A stretch of 27,115 nt of DNA from the NCBI GenBank assembly GCA_003486705.1, contig DNGE01000074.1:6400-33514 (forward strand), in the 5' to 3' direction. The position numbers and the translations under genes were made by a program. Positions 14,236 through 22,235 of the stretch are shown here, one piece after another. Numbering within the stretch: position 1 is the first letter of the stretch; each line of letters starts with the position of its first letter. Below the pieces are notes generated by a model. The model did no database searches. It was not told where the DNA came from and was given only the letters and a program-made list of their open reading frames with translations. Source of the DNA: Bacillota bacterium. Its GTDB lineage: Bacteria; Bacillota_I; Bacilli_A; MOL361; Turicibacteraceae.

Positions 14236-14269
14236 ACTAAAAAAAAGCTGCCAAATTCATGGCAGCTTT
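14236..14269 (-). terminator. Terminator of radC
   Basis: Minus strand AAAGCTGCCA / TGGCAGCTTT, a 10-bp stem with a six-base loop and a run of eight T, four bases after the radC stop codon. It separates radC from the HPr-like gene. Confidence 0.93.
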
Positions 14270-14273
14270 CATT

Positions 14274-14963
14274 CTATAGATATCCTTTTTCTTTTAAACT
14301 GACAAACTGTTCATCACCAATAATAATGTGGTCGAGCACTTTAATTCCAAGAAGCTCGCCAGCTTCATATAGTCGATGTGTCAGTTGAATGTCTTGCTCT
14401 GACGGTGTTGGATCACCACTCGGATGATTATGTACACAAATCACAGAAGCGGATGATCGTTTGATCGCTTCTTTAAAAACTTCTCGCGGGTGCACTATGG
14501 CTTTATTCAACGACCCTATAAAAATCGTTCGCTTCGCAATAATATAATTTTTTGTATCGAGCAATAACACCACAAAATGTTCTTGTGTTAAATGCTTTAA
14601 CTCTGCTGATAAATAGGCCACACAATCACTCGGTGACGTAATGGATTGAATCTTGAGCTGCGATGATTTAGAAATTCGTTTCCCAAGTTCAATGCACGCC
14701 ATAATTTCAACAGCCTTATTCACCCCAATGCCTTTTACTCTCATTAATTCTTCAACCGTAATCTCATTTAATAACTTTAAGCCTTCTGTACTTTGTAAAA
14801 TCGATTGCGCTAAACTTAATGCAGAATGATTTTTCGTTCCCGTTCTTAATAAGATAGCAAGCAATTCTGCATTTGATAAATACTTCGGCCCATCCGCAAC
14901 TAATCGTTCTCGCGGACGTTCTTGAATAGGTAAATCACGAATCATAAATGATTCAAGGCTCAT
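14274..14963 (-). CDS. radC: RadC-family JAB/MPN-domain protein
   Basis: The 229-residue protein has the helical N-terminal domain with RERLVADGPKYLSNAELLAILLRTG and a helix-hairpin-helix VKGIGVNKA (about 76-84). The JAMM metalloprotease-like motif CVHNHPSGDPTPSEQD follows, with zinc ligands His178, His180 and Asp191. RadC was once linked to DNA repair, but its role is unproven; the fold suggests a metal-dependent peptidase or hydrolase. It starts 15 bases after the spoIIB-like gene with GAAGGAAG as ribosome binding site. The spoIIB-radC order matches Bacillus, with maf missing between them; mreB, which should follow, is absent. Confidence 0.95.
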   Translation of the reverse strand: MSLESFMIRDLPIQERPRERLVADGPKYLSNAELLAILLRTGTKNHSALSLAQSILQSTEGLKLLNEITVEELMRVKGIGVNKAVEIMACIELGKRISKSSQLKIQSITSPSDCVAYLSAELKHLTQEHFVVLLLDTKNYIIAKRTIFIGSLNKAIVHPREVFKEAIKRSSASVICVHNHPSGDPTPSEQDIQLTHRLYEAGELLGIKVLDHIIIGDEQFVSLKEKGYL

Positions 14964-14978
14964 GGGTTCACTTCCTTC

Positions 14979-15632
14979 TTACTCGATTAACCATTGATAG
15001 ATTTCGAGTAACATCTTTTGTCGTTCGTTCGATAGAGGATCAAAAGAAGAATTAGAAAGTGTCGTGTAATAACCGAAAATATAAAAATCATCGTTACTAA
15101 ATGTTTGAATAAATTCAGCTGTCATTTCATACGGAATTTGTTTAACTGCGCTTAAATAATATTGCCACTTCAAATCATCTTTAGCTGGGACAACAGACTT
15201 AACAAAATAGTTCACATCTTCTTTCTTTAATGCTTCTTCAACACTTGAAAGTTCAGAACGATCACCAACAACATGAGAATAGACAACATATTTACCGTCT
15301 ACTTTAGAGACCCCATAATTAAATCCCATCGTTTGGATCTTGCTTGCTAAATCTAAAACATTGTCATAAGTTGAGTAGACACCGAGTTGCACAACATATA
15401 TCGTGTCAGCCACATTTTCATCCGTTTTTACTTCAGCGCTATCTTCACTTTCAGTTTCATCATTAACCACTGTTGTGTCGTTGTCAGCGCCTTGCGCCAC
15501 CTCATCACTTGGCATTAAAAATCCATCGAGCATTTTACCAAAGGTTAACCCAACAAACGTCACCACAACTGTTAGCAATAAAAGCATCTGTGTATTTTCA
15601 TTTAACTTTTTTCTTGGCTTTTTAGTTGGCAT
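14979..15632 (-). CDS. spoIIB: SpoIIB-like SPOR-domain membrane protein
   Basis: The 217-residue protein has a short basic cytoplasmic N-terminus, one membrane helix (about 17-37) and an acidic, disordered linker (about 42-75). A SPOR domain follows (about 76-145: YVVQLGVYSTYDNVLDLASK..., YVVYSHVVGDRSEL), then a helical tail. SPOR domains bind denuded peptidoglycan at division sites. B. subtilis SpoIIB has this layout and helps localise septal-wall hydrolysis during engulfment; it also lies between folC and radC. Assignment therefore rests on architecture plus synteny. GGGGGAT precedes the ATG. Confidence 0.8.
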   Translation of the reverse strand: MPTKKPRKKLNENTQMLLLLTVVVTFVGLTFGKMLDGFLMPSDEVAQGADNDTTVVNDETESEDSAEVKTDENVADTIYVVQLGVYSTYDNVLDLASKIQTMGFNYGVSKVDGKYVVYSHVVGDRSELSSVEEALKKEDVNYFVKSVVPAKDDLKWQYYLSAVKQIPYEMTAEFIQTFSNDDFYIFGYYTTLSNSSFDPLSNERQKMLLEIYQWLIE

Positions 15633-15728
15633 TCAAATACATCCCCCGTTCGTAATATAAACTAAAAATTCCCCAAATCTCGTATTTTCAATATCATACC
15701 AAATGTAAACCAAAAAAATTGTTGAAAA

Positions 15729-17009
15729 TTAATTAATTAAAAATTTTCTGACACTTGAAATAAAATATAGCGATCCCGTAATAATTAAGCAATCATTATC
15801 CTCAATTTCACTTAATAAGTGCTCTAAAACAACTTCAAAATTTTCATGATAGGCAGCCGAGTTATCACCATAAGATAAAAATAAAGACTCTGCTGATTGT
15901 GCACGATGAAAATCAAACGTTGTAAAATAAACCTTATCCGCCACCTCACGAATCATCCCAAACATTTCATCACAGTCCTTATCACCTAAAATACTGACAA
16001 CAAAATGCTTTTGATGATGCGGATACAACGACTGCACCGTCTCACATAATTCCTTCATGCCTTCTTGATTATGGGCACCATCAATGATAACAGGCGGATA
16101 ATCATTTAACACTTCAAAACGACCTTTCCAGTATGCTTCTTTTATCCCCCTATATAAACATACGTCAGAAACGTTAAAAATCCTTTTTTCTTTTAGAAAA
16201 TTTATGATTGAATAGGCCAATGTTGCATTTTTTATCTGATGTTGCCCCTTCATTGAAAGCTCAATTCCTGTTAAATCAGGCCAATCAAACGTCATTAACT
16301 CAGTCGTCATTTGCACATTGCTCACTGGATATAATTCTAAAGCAGGAACAAAAGAACTACCTAAATCAGCACAATAAGATTTAAACAAGTCTAACAACTT
16401 CGGTTCTTCCACGCTACTAAATAATGGCACACCAGATTTTACAATACCTAATTTTTCAAGTGCAATGCTTTCCAACGTGTCACCAAGTATCGCTTGATGA
16501 TCGTGTCCAATATTCGTAATCCCGCAAACTAACGGTTTAATGACATTCGTTGCATCTAATCTTCCACCAAGGCCCACTTCATAAATGACCACATCAACTT
16601 CATGATTTTTAAAATAAACAAACGACAACAACGTAATAATTTCAAACTCAGTAAACGGCCCCATCTCTGTTTTATTAATATCTTCAACAATCGGCTTAAT
16701 GACATTTGCACACCATGCTAAATCATCGTCACTAATCATTTCATTATTAATACAAATACGCTCATTAAAATATTCAATGTACGGACTCGTAAATGTTCCA
16801 ACCTGATAACCCGCTGATTGTAAAATAGAGCTCAAATACGTTACCGTCGACCCTTTTCCATTCGTTCCTGCAATGTGAATTGTTTTAATTTGTTCATGCG
16901 GATTCGATAGACGTAAAAGCGCTGCTTCCATACGCTCAAGCCCCGGTCGCATACCAAATTTCAATTGTGAATTTATCCATTCTACTACTTCATGACCACT
17001 TCTAAACAT
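15729..17009 (-). CDS. folC: Folylpolyglutamate synthase / dihydrofolate synthase
   Basis: The 426-residue Mur-ligase-family enzyme adds glutamates to folates in the cytoplasm. The P-loop GTNGKGST is at 48-55, the omega-loop/folate region FTSPYIEYFNERI follows, and the central motif EVGLGGRLDATN with GITNIGHDH is intact. The C-terminal ligase domain carries DGAHNQEGM. Length and domain order are normal. It follows the PASTA-domain gene by 48 bases and precedes the spoIIB-like gene by 96; no terminator lies on either side, so these genes may be transcribed together from the promoter at 17848-17876. Confidence 0.95.
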   Translation of the reverse strand: MFRSGHEVVEWINSQLKFGMRPGLERMEAALLRLSNPHEQIKTIHIAGTNGKGSTVTYLSSILQSAGYQVGTFTSPYIEYFNERICINNEMISDDDLAWCANVIKPIVEDINKTEMGPFTEFEIITLLSFVYFKNHEVDVVIYEVGLGGRLDATNVIKPLVCGITNIGHDHQAILGDTLESIALEKLGIVKSGVPLFSSVEEPKLLDLFKSYCADLGSSFVPALELYPVSNVQMTTELMTFDWPDLTGIELSMKGQHQIKNATLAYSIINFLKEKRIFNVSDVCLYRGIKEAYWKGRFEVLNDYPPVIIDGAHNQEGMKELCETVQSLYPHHQKHFVVSILGDKDCDEMFGMIREVADKVYFTTFDFHRAQSAESLFLSYGDNSAAYHENFEVVLEHLLSEIEDNDCLIITGSLYFISSVRKFLIN

Positions 17010-17057
17010 TTTAACACCTACTGACTTTAAACATATGCCTTGTTGGATATGTTTTTT

Positions 17058-17816
17058 TTATTCTATCCCATATGTAATCTCAATTTCAGATCCTTTTAAA
17101 ATTGTACTTCCTGGCGAAATCGATTGCGTAATTATTTTACGTTGCTTTTCAACGCTTTCGCTTTCTATTGCTTCTTGCTCATCATCATCTTCTTCTTTTT
17201 CTTCTTCTTCTTGATTTGTTGTTACTTCATCATCACTTTCTTCATCAATCGACTCATCATGAGTATCATCACCTTCGCTCAATGGTAAATCCTCATCACT
17301 TTGCTCTATTTCATCTGATAATGCTTCAGCTGAATTTTCAAGGTCGATTAACTCTTCTTCCTCAGAAGTTTCCAATTGCTGCGAATCATTTTGTGGCTCA
17401 ACTATTGCACTTGCATATTGAATCACTTTAATATCGTAAGCTTTTGCAAATGCCAATAACTCATCCATTGATTTTCCAATAAAATCCGCCATCACTGGAT
17501 ACCCTTTTGACACTTGAATATGTACCGTTATTGGCTCATCTTTATATTTCGTACTTGGTTTAACAGATTGACTTAACACGCGATTATGTAACACATCATA
17601 TGAATAAACAAGCTCATAGGTCACATTGATTGCATCGTGCTTTGCATCATACTCCATTACTTTTTCAGCACTCCATCCATGAAAGTTAGGAACTGCATTA
17701 TTTTGAAATGCCATCACCATTTGAAATATTGTACACATAACAATACCAAGACTAATGATCCAAACATAGAATCGTGCATTTAATTTATATTTTTTCATTT
17801 TCTTTTTTTGAACCAT
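17058..17816 (-). CDS. Single-pass membrane protein with two PASTA-like domains, the second split by a long acidic insert
   Basis: The 252-residue protein has a very basic N-terminus (MVQKKKMKKYK), one membrane helix (about 17-36) and an extracytoplasmic part. PASTA-like unit 1 covers about 42-105 (VPNFHGWSAEKVMEYDA through TVHIQVSKG). Unit 2 begins YPVMADFIGKSMDELLAFAKAYDIKVI (about 106-132) and ends RKIITQSISPGSTILKGSEIEITYG (about 226-250). Between the two halves lie about 80 residues made almost wholly of Glu, Asp and Ser. PASTA domains bind muropeptides or beta-lactams in serine/threonine kinases and penicillin-binding proteins; there is no kinase domain here. It sits between valS and folC, where Bacillus has no such gene. 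GGGGTGAG precedes the ATG. Confidence 0.78.
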   Translation of the reverse strand: MVQKKKMKKYKLNARFYVWIISLGIVMCTIFQMVMAFQNNAVPNFHGWSAEKVMEYDAKHDAINVTYELVYSYDVLHNRVLSQSVKPSTKYKDEPITVHIQVSKGYPVMADFIGKSMDELLAFAKAYDIKVIQYASAIVEPQNDSQQLETSEEEELIDLENSAEALSDEIEQSDEDLPLSEGDDTHDESIDEESDDEVTTNQEEEEKEEDDDEQEAIESESVEKQRKIITQSISPGSTILKGSEIEITYGIE

Positions 17817-17847
17817 TATCTCACCCCAATTTCTAAAAACACTTTTT

Positions 17848-17876
17848 ATTATGGTAGTCTACCCCAATTTTAACAA
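17848..17876 (-). promoter_or_regulatory. Sigma-A promoter for the PASTA gene and probably folC onward
   Basis: Minus strand TTGTTA (17876-17871), 17-base spacer, CATAAT (17853-17848), about 30 bases before the start codon and downstream of the valS terminator. Confidence 0.7.
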
Positions 17877-18009
17877 AACTATGCATTACTATCTAAATAT
17901 CCTATTTATTTAAGAGATAATCACCGGATTTGACTATCTCAATTTTACCAACATCCCCCCTAATTTGAAAGGAAAATATCACCTAAATTTATTTGAATTT
18001 TTTGTAATT

Positions 18010-18043
18010 TAAGAAAAAAGGCAAGACTTTATTAAGTCTTGCC
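18010..18043 (-). terminator. Terminator of valS
   Basis: Minus strand GGCAAGACTT-AATA-AAGTCTTGCC, a perfect 10-bp stem, followed by six T, nine bases after the valS stop. Confidence 0.94.
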
Positions 18044-18052
18044 CTCATGCTC

Positions 18053-20689
18053 TTATTTTTCTAATTGTGCTAAACGTGTTTTAACTGTTTCATACTTCTC
18101 TTTGTAATCTGCAAGTTTAGCTTTTTCTTGATCGACTAAAGCAGCAGGTGCCTTAGATACGAATTTTTCGTTTGCAAGTTTAGACTCACCACGCAGAACT
18201 TCTGATTCTAATTTTTTAAGTTCAGCTTTTAAACGCTCAATTTCAGCCGATACATCAACTAATCCTTCGATTGGTAAGTAAACATCTGCACCTGTAATAA
18301 CAGCTGTCATTGCTTCTTCTGATACTGTTAATCCTTTTTCAATGATTAACTCACTTGGATTACAGAAACGTTGTAAGTATGCTTGGTTTGTATTTAAGTT
18401 TGCTAAAACCTCATCTGATTTTGCATTAATGAAAATACGAATTTGTTTACTCATTGGCGCGTCAACTTCAGCACGAATGTTACGAACTGAACGAATGATT
18501 TCCATTAATAATGTGAAATCTTCAACTGCTTTTTTATCTGCATATTCAGGTTTTACAACTGGCCATGGAGCTACTGCACACGCTGTATTTTCACGCGTCA
18601 TCATTTGATAAATTTCTTCTGTTACGAATGGCATGAATGGGTGTAATAATTTTACGATTGATTCTAATACGTAAGTTAACACCATACGCGTTGTTGTTTT
18701 TGCTTCTTCATCTTCACCTTGTAATGGAAGTTTAGCCATTTCAATATACCAGTTACAGAAATCTTCCCAAATGAAGTTATATAAGTAACGTCCAACTTCA
18801 CCAAATTCAAATTTCTCTGCATTGTAGTTAATTGCTTCAATTGTTTCATTTAAACGACCTAAAATGTATTTATCCGAAACATTTAATGAACGTCCGTCTA
18901 AGTTTACATCTTCAACTGTCATACCATCTAAGTTCATGATAACAAAGCGAGATGCATTCCAGATTTTATTAATGAAGTTCCACGTTGATTCTACTTTTTC
19001 TTCCATGTAACGTAAATCTTGTCCTGGTGCTGAGTTTGTAGTTAAGAAATAACGTAAGCTATCTGCACCGTATTTTTCAACAACATCCATTGGATCAACA
19101 CCATTACCTAATGATTTACTCATCTTACGTCCTTCTGCATCACGTACAAGTCCGTGAATTAAGACGTTTTTAAATGGACGCTCATCCGTAAATTCTAAAC
19201 TTTGGAAAATCATACGTGATACCCAGAAGAAGATAATATCATATCCAGTAACTAATGTATCGGTTGGGAAGTAAGCCTTAAAGTCTTCTGAGTCAATATC
19301 TGGCCAACCTAAAGTCGTAAACGGCCATAAAGCTGATGAGAACCAAGTATCTAATACGTCTTCATCTTGTTTCCAGTTCTCAATATCTTCTGGTGCTTCA
19401 TATCCAACATACATTTCACCACTTTGTTTATGGTACCATGCTGGAATTTGATGTCCCCACCATAACTGACGTGAAATACACCAATCATGAATGTTTTCCA
19501 TCCAACGTAAGAATGTTCCTTCAAAACGATCTGGAACGAAGTTTACTTTACCTTCTGTTTCTTGGTTTGAAACAGAACGTCCTGCTAACTCTTCCATTTT
19601 AACGAACCATTGTGTTGATAAATAAGGTTCAACAATTGCATTTGTACGTTCTGAATGTCCAACTGAGTGAACATGTTTTTCAATTTTTACAACTAATCCC
19701 GCTGCTTCTAAATCAGCAACTAATTGACGACGAGCATCAAAACGATCCATTCCATTATACTTACCTGCTAAATCATTCATAGATCCATCTAAGTTCATAC
19801 AAATCGGACGCGTTAATCCATGACGGTTTCCTACTTCAAAGTCATTTGGATCATGCGCTGGTGTAATTTTAACGGCTCCAGTTCCAAAATCCATTTCAAC
19901 ATACTCATCAGCAATAACTGGAATTGGTTTTGAATTCCCTGGAATTAATACATTTTTACCAATTAAATGCGCGTAACGCTCATCTTCTGGATGAACTGCA
20001 ACCGCAACATCTCCAAACATTGTTTCTGGACGCGTTGTCGCTACTTCTAAGAAGTCATTTGTTCCTTCAATGACGTATTTAAAGTGGTAGAATGCCCCTT
20101 CAATTTCTTTATGAATAACTTCGATATCTGATAAGGCTGTGCGCGCTGCTGGGTCCCAGTTAATGATTCGCTCACCACGGTAAATTAACCCTTTATTATA
20201 AAGGTCAACGAATACTTTACGAACTGCTTTTGATAATCCTTCATCTAATGTGAAGCGCTCGCGAGAATAATCTAATGAAAGACCTAATACTTCCCATTGA
20301 GAACGAATAAATGAAGCATATTCTTCTTTCCATTCCCATGCTTTTTCTAAAAAGGCGTCACGTCCAATGTCATGGCGAGAAATACCTTGTTCGCGTAAAC
20401 GCTCATCCACTTTTGCTTGTGTGGCAATTCCAGCGTGGTCCATTCCTGGTAACCATAACGCGTCATATCCTTGCATACGTTTCATACGAATAATAATATC
20501 TTGTAACGCTGTATCCCAAGCATGCCCTAAGTGTAATTTACCTGTTACGTTAGGTGGTGGAATAACGATTGTATATTTTGGTTTATTACATGTTGGATTT
20601 GCTTTAAAACAGTCTTGATCATACCAAAACTTATATTTACCTTGTTCTACTTCTAAGTGATTATACTTTGGTGCTAAGTTCTTAGTCAT
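18053..20689 (-). CDS. valS: Valyl-tRNA synthetase
   Basis: The 878-residue class I synthetase charges tRNA-Val. The HIGH-type motif is HLGH (53-56) in IPPPNVTGKLHLGHAWD and the KMSKS motif lies in GRKMSKSLGNGVD. The editing domain (about 180-340) includes ATTRPETMFGD and AHDPNDFEVG. The C-terminal coiled-coil arm typical of ValRS ends the protein (SAEIERLKAELKKLESE). Length is normal. GGAGG lies seven bases before the ATG. Expression is controlled by an upstream T-box leader with a valine specifier codon. It follows ysxE as in B. subtilis, but with its own promoter. Confidence 0.98.
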   Translation of the reverse strand: MTKNLAPKYNHLEVEQGKYKFWYDQDCFKANPTCNKPKYTIVIPPPNVTGKLHLGHAWDTALQDIIIRMKRMQGYDALWLPGMDHAGIATQAKVDERLREQGISRHDIGRDAFLEKAWEWKEEYASFIRSQWEVLGLSLDYSRERFTLDEGLSKAVRKVFVDLYNKGLIYRGERIINWDPAARTALSDIEVIHKEIEGAFYHFKYVIEGTNDFLEVATTRPETMFGDVAVAVHPEDERYAHLIGKNVLIPGNSKPIPVIADEYVEMDFGTGAVKITPAHDPNDFEVGNRHGLTRPICMNLDGSMNDLAGKYNGMDRFDARRQLVADLEAAGLVVKIEKHVHSVGHSERTNAIVEPYLSTQWFVKMEELAGRSVSNQETEGKVNFVPDRFEGTFLRWMENIHDWCISRQLWWGHQIPAWYHKQSGEMYVGYEAPEDIENWKQDEDVLDTWFSSALWPFTTLGWPDIDSEDFKAYFPTDTLVTGYDIIFFWVSRMIFQSLEFTDERPFKNVLIHGLVRDAEGRKMSKSLGNGVDPMDVVEKYGADSLRYFLTTNSAPGQDLRYMEEKVESTWNFINKIWNASRFVIMNLDGMTVEDVNLDGRSLNVSDKYILGRLNETIEAINYNAEKFEFGEVGRYLYNFIWEDFCNWYIEMAKLPLQGEDEEAKTTTRMVLTYVLESIVKLLHPFMPFVTEEIYQMMTRENTACAVAPWPVVKPEYADKKAVEDFTLLMEIIRSVRNIRAEVDAPMSKQIRIFINAKSDEVLANLNTNQAYLQRFCNPSELIIEKGLTVSEEAMTAVITGADVYLPIEGLVDVSAEIERLKAELKKLESEVLRGESKLANEKFVSKAPAALVDQEKAKLADYKEKYETVKTRLAQLEK

Positions 20690-20737
20690 ATAGAAACCTC
20701 CATTTCAACTTTACTTGTCATTTAATGTGTTGGAAGA

Positions 20738-20975
20738 ATAAAAAAAAAGCACTTCATCCATAAAAGGACGAAATGCTAATATTCCGCGGTACCACCTTGA
20801 TTGTAAGACAATGCTTACCTCTCTTGCTTTAACGCAGCGAACGAAACTTCTTACTAAAAATTCAGAAGTCCAACTCACAGGCTACCTTCAAAGTTCTTAC
20901 CTAGAATGCTTTCACCACTGCATTCCTCTCTACAAAAGTAAGGGGACTTCTACTCCTCCTGATCAAAGTTATTAA
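20738..20975 (-). ncRNA. Valine T-box riboswitch of valS
   Basis: The minus-strand leader carries the T-box sequence AGGTGGTACCGCG (20797-20785) for pairing with the tRNA acceptor end. It also has the AGTA-type loop-E element and the AGAGAG apical motif of stem I. The specifier-loop triplet GTA (20885-20883, in TGAAGGTAG) is a valine codon. The terminator AGCATTTCGTCC / GGATGAAGTGCT (20777-20748) is followed by eight T. Uncharged tRNA-Val should stabilise the antiterminator and allow valS transcription. The specifier was placed by pairing the flanking strands CAGG/CCTG and AAGT/ACTT by eye. Confidence 0.93.
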
Positions 20976-21000
20976 ACTTATAAATGACATATATGTTAGT

Positions 21001-21029
21001 ATTCTACATTATGATATGAATTTATTCAA
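21001..21029 (-). promoter_or_regulatory. Sigma-A promoter of the valS T-box leader
   Basis: Minus strand TTGAAT (21029-21024), 17-base spacer, TAGAAT (21006-21001), just upstream of the T-box. Confidence 0.82.
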
Positions 21030-21091
21030 CCCTATGTGTTTATTTTTTAATTGGCAATTCACATAAAGCTAAACCAACTTCTCAAATCATG

Positions 21092-21099
21092 CATACAAT
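21092..21099 (+). promoter_or_regulatory. Sigma-E/sigma-K-like -10 element before a small membrane-protein gene
   Basis: CATACAAT followed by A matches the sigma-E -10 consensus exactly and also fits the sigma-K pattern CATA-N3-TA. It lies only 8 bases before the ribosome binding site, so the leader would be very short. No clear -35 is visible. Confidence 0.35.
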
Positions 21100-21121
21100 A
21101 ACGTATAAGGAGGTGTTGTGC

Positions 21122-21307
21122 ATGAACCCAAAATATTTAAGAAAAAGAGCAGCATTAAGAAATTTACTTCTATACATCCGATTTATTGTCACAATTTTAT
21201 TTTCCTACCAATTATTCTTACTTATTTTTTGTTTCAATCAATTCGGATTTGTAATGCTCCTTATTCTTGGGGGGCTGCTTGGGTTGCTGTGGTGGGTTTG
21301 TTTATAG
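21122..21307 (+). CDS. Small two-helix membrane protein (61 residues), unknown
   Basis: The protein begins with a basic segment (MNPKYLRKRAALRN) and has two hydrophobic stretches, about 15-37 and 42-60, ending in LLWWVCL. A full Shine-Dalgarno sequence, AAGGAGGT, lies seven bases before the ATG, which is the main evidence. A GTG four bases upstream opens a second frame of 65 codons, but it is too close to the binding site and lacks the membrane pattern. The 3' end overlaps the convergent ysxE gene by 47 bases. A sporulation-type -10 upstream and the spoVID-ysxE neighbours suggest a spore-related role; that is inference. No family is recognised. Confidence 0.55.
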   Translation: MNPKYLRKRAALRNLLLYIRFIVTILFSYQLFLLIFCFNQFGFVMLLILGGLLGLLWWVCL

Positions 21308-22235
21308 TATCGTAAATTTGCATAGCAAGCATATGCGGTGCAACACGTTCATTTAAAACCGCAATCTTAGTTAAGGAGTGTTGATCAAGCGATTCTTCTA
21401 ACTCTTCAACATCAATTAATAATGACTTAAAGAAGAAGTAGTGTCTTAATAAAGGATCCTCTTCTTTTTTTATGTAATCCATAATAATTGAATTGATCCC
21501 AGGCACTTGATGATAGTTTTCTAAGAAATAATACATATCTAGAACAGATAGTGAAAAGACACTCCGCTCAAAGTTAATAAGATATGTATTATTCTCACTC
21601 ACTAATACATTTGCTATATTCACATTTCCATGAACTAAACTAATCGGCATTTGATGTCGCGACTTTAATTCATCATAAAATTGTTTTAATTCCTGATGCG
21701 CGCGTTGTAGTACACTATAAATCATGGGATAAACCATCATAAAGTACCATTCATATGGCGAACGATCATCCTTTAATTCATAGTTATCCATATTTTTTTG
21801 CAGTATTTTATAACTGTTTTGTAACTTTTTATATTCTTTTTGATAGATTTTCGAAATTTCTTCATCACTAACATCCACGACTAAGCGGGTTTTTTCATGC
21901 ATTTTTTGAAGCAGCTCCACATAATAGTGAATTTGTTTTTCAAGCGGCACCCGAATCCCTAGCACATAATCCGTTAAATAAAATCGTTGTCCATCAGCTA
22001 CAACTTCATATTCATTCAGTACCGTTCGATAAATGGGTAGCACATTAGCAGACATTGCTTTATAAGCAAATAACTGCTTCATAATAAAATCGTCATTTTT
22101 TTCACTTACTTTTAACGCATATATTTTAGATGCCGTGATGATTTTAAAAACTTTATCAGTTAACGGGATAATCTCATTTGCATGGATACCATAATTTTGC
22201 TGTAGGAGAGCACTGATATTAATTTTGTTTTCCAT
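21261..22235 (-). CDS. ysxE: YsxE/CotS-like spore-coat kinase-fold protein, catalytic residues degenerate
   Basis: The 324-residue protein has the aminoglycoside-phosphotransferase/CotS fold: Lys42 in IYALKVSE, the catalytic loop HGNVNIAN (202-209) and the metal-binding segment LINFE (219-223). In active members these read HGDxxxxN and DFD; here the catalytic aspartate is Asn204 and the metal aspartate is Asn221, so it is likely a pseudokinase. YsxE lies after spoVID and before valS in B. subtilis as well, and it assists SpoVID in coat encasement there. The start overlaps the end of spoVID by 17 bases without its own good ribosome binding site, so translation is coupled. It ends with NKPTTATQAAPQE, on DNA shared with a convergent small gene. 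Confidence 0.85.
   Translation of the reverse strand: MENKINISALLQQNYGIHANEIIPLTDKVFKIITASKIYALKVSEKNDDFIMKQLFAYKAMSANVLPIYRTVLNEYEVVADGQRFYLTDYVLGIRVPLEKQIHYYVELLQKMHEKTRLVVDVSDEEISKIYQKEYKKLQNSYKILQKNMDNYELKDDRSPYEWYFMMVYPMIYSVLQRAHQELKQFYDELKSRHQMPISLVHGNVNIANVLVSENNTYLINFERSVFSLSVLDMYYFLENYHQVPGINSIIMDYIKKEEDPLLRHYFFFKSLLIDVEELEESLDQHSLTKIAVLNERVAPHMLAMQIYDTINKPTTATQAAPQE

Noticed and set aside
14142..14237. Minus-strand 31-codon frame from a GTG after the radC terminator
   Set aside because: No ribosome binding site, begins in the terminator T-run, too short to separate from chance, although the segment is somewhat richer in G and C than its surroundings.
21118..21315. Alternative 65-codon plus-strand frame starting at GTG 21118
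   Set aside because: Start is only four bases after the ribosome binding site and the protein lacks the coherent membrane pattern of the overlapping 61-codon frame.
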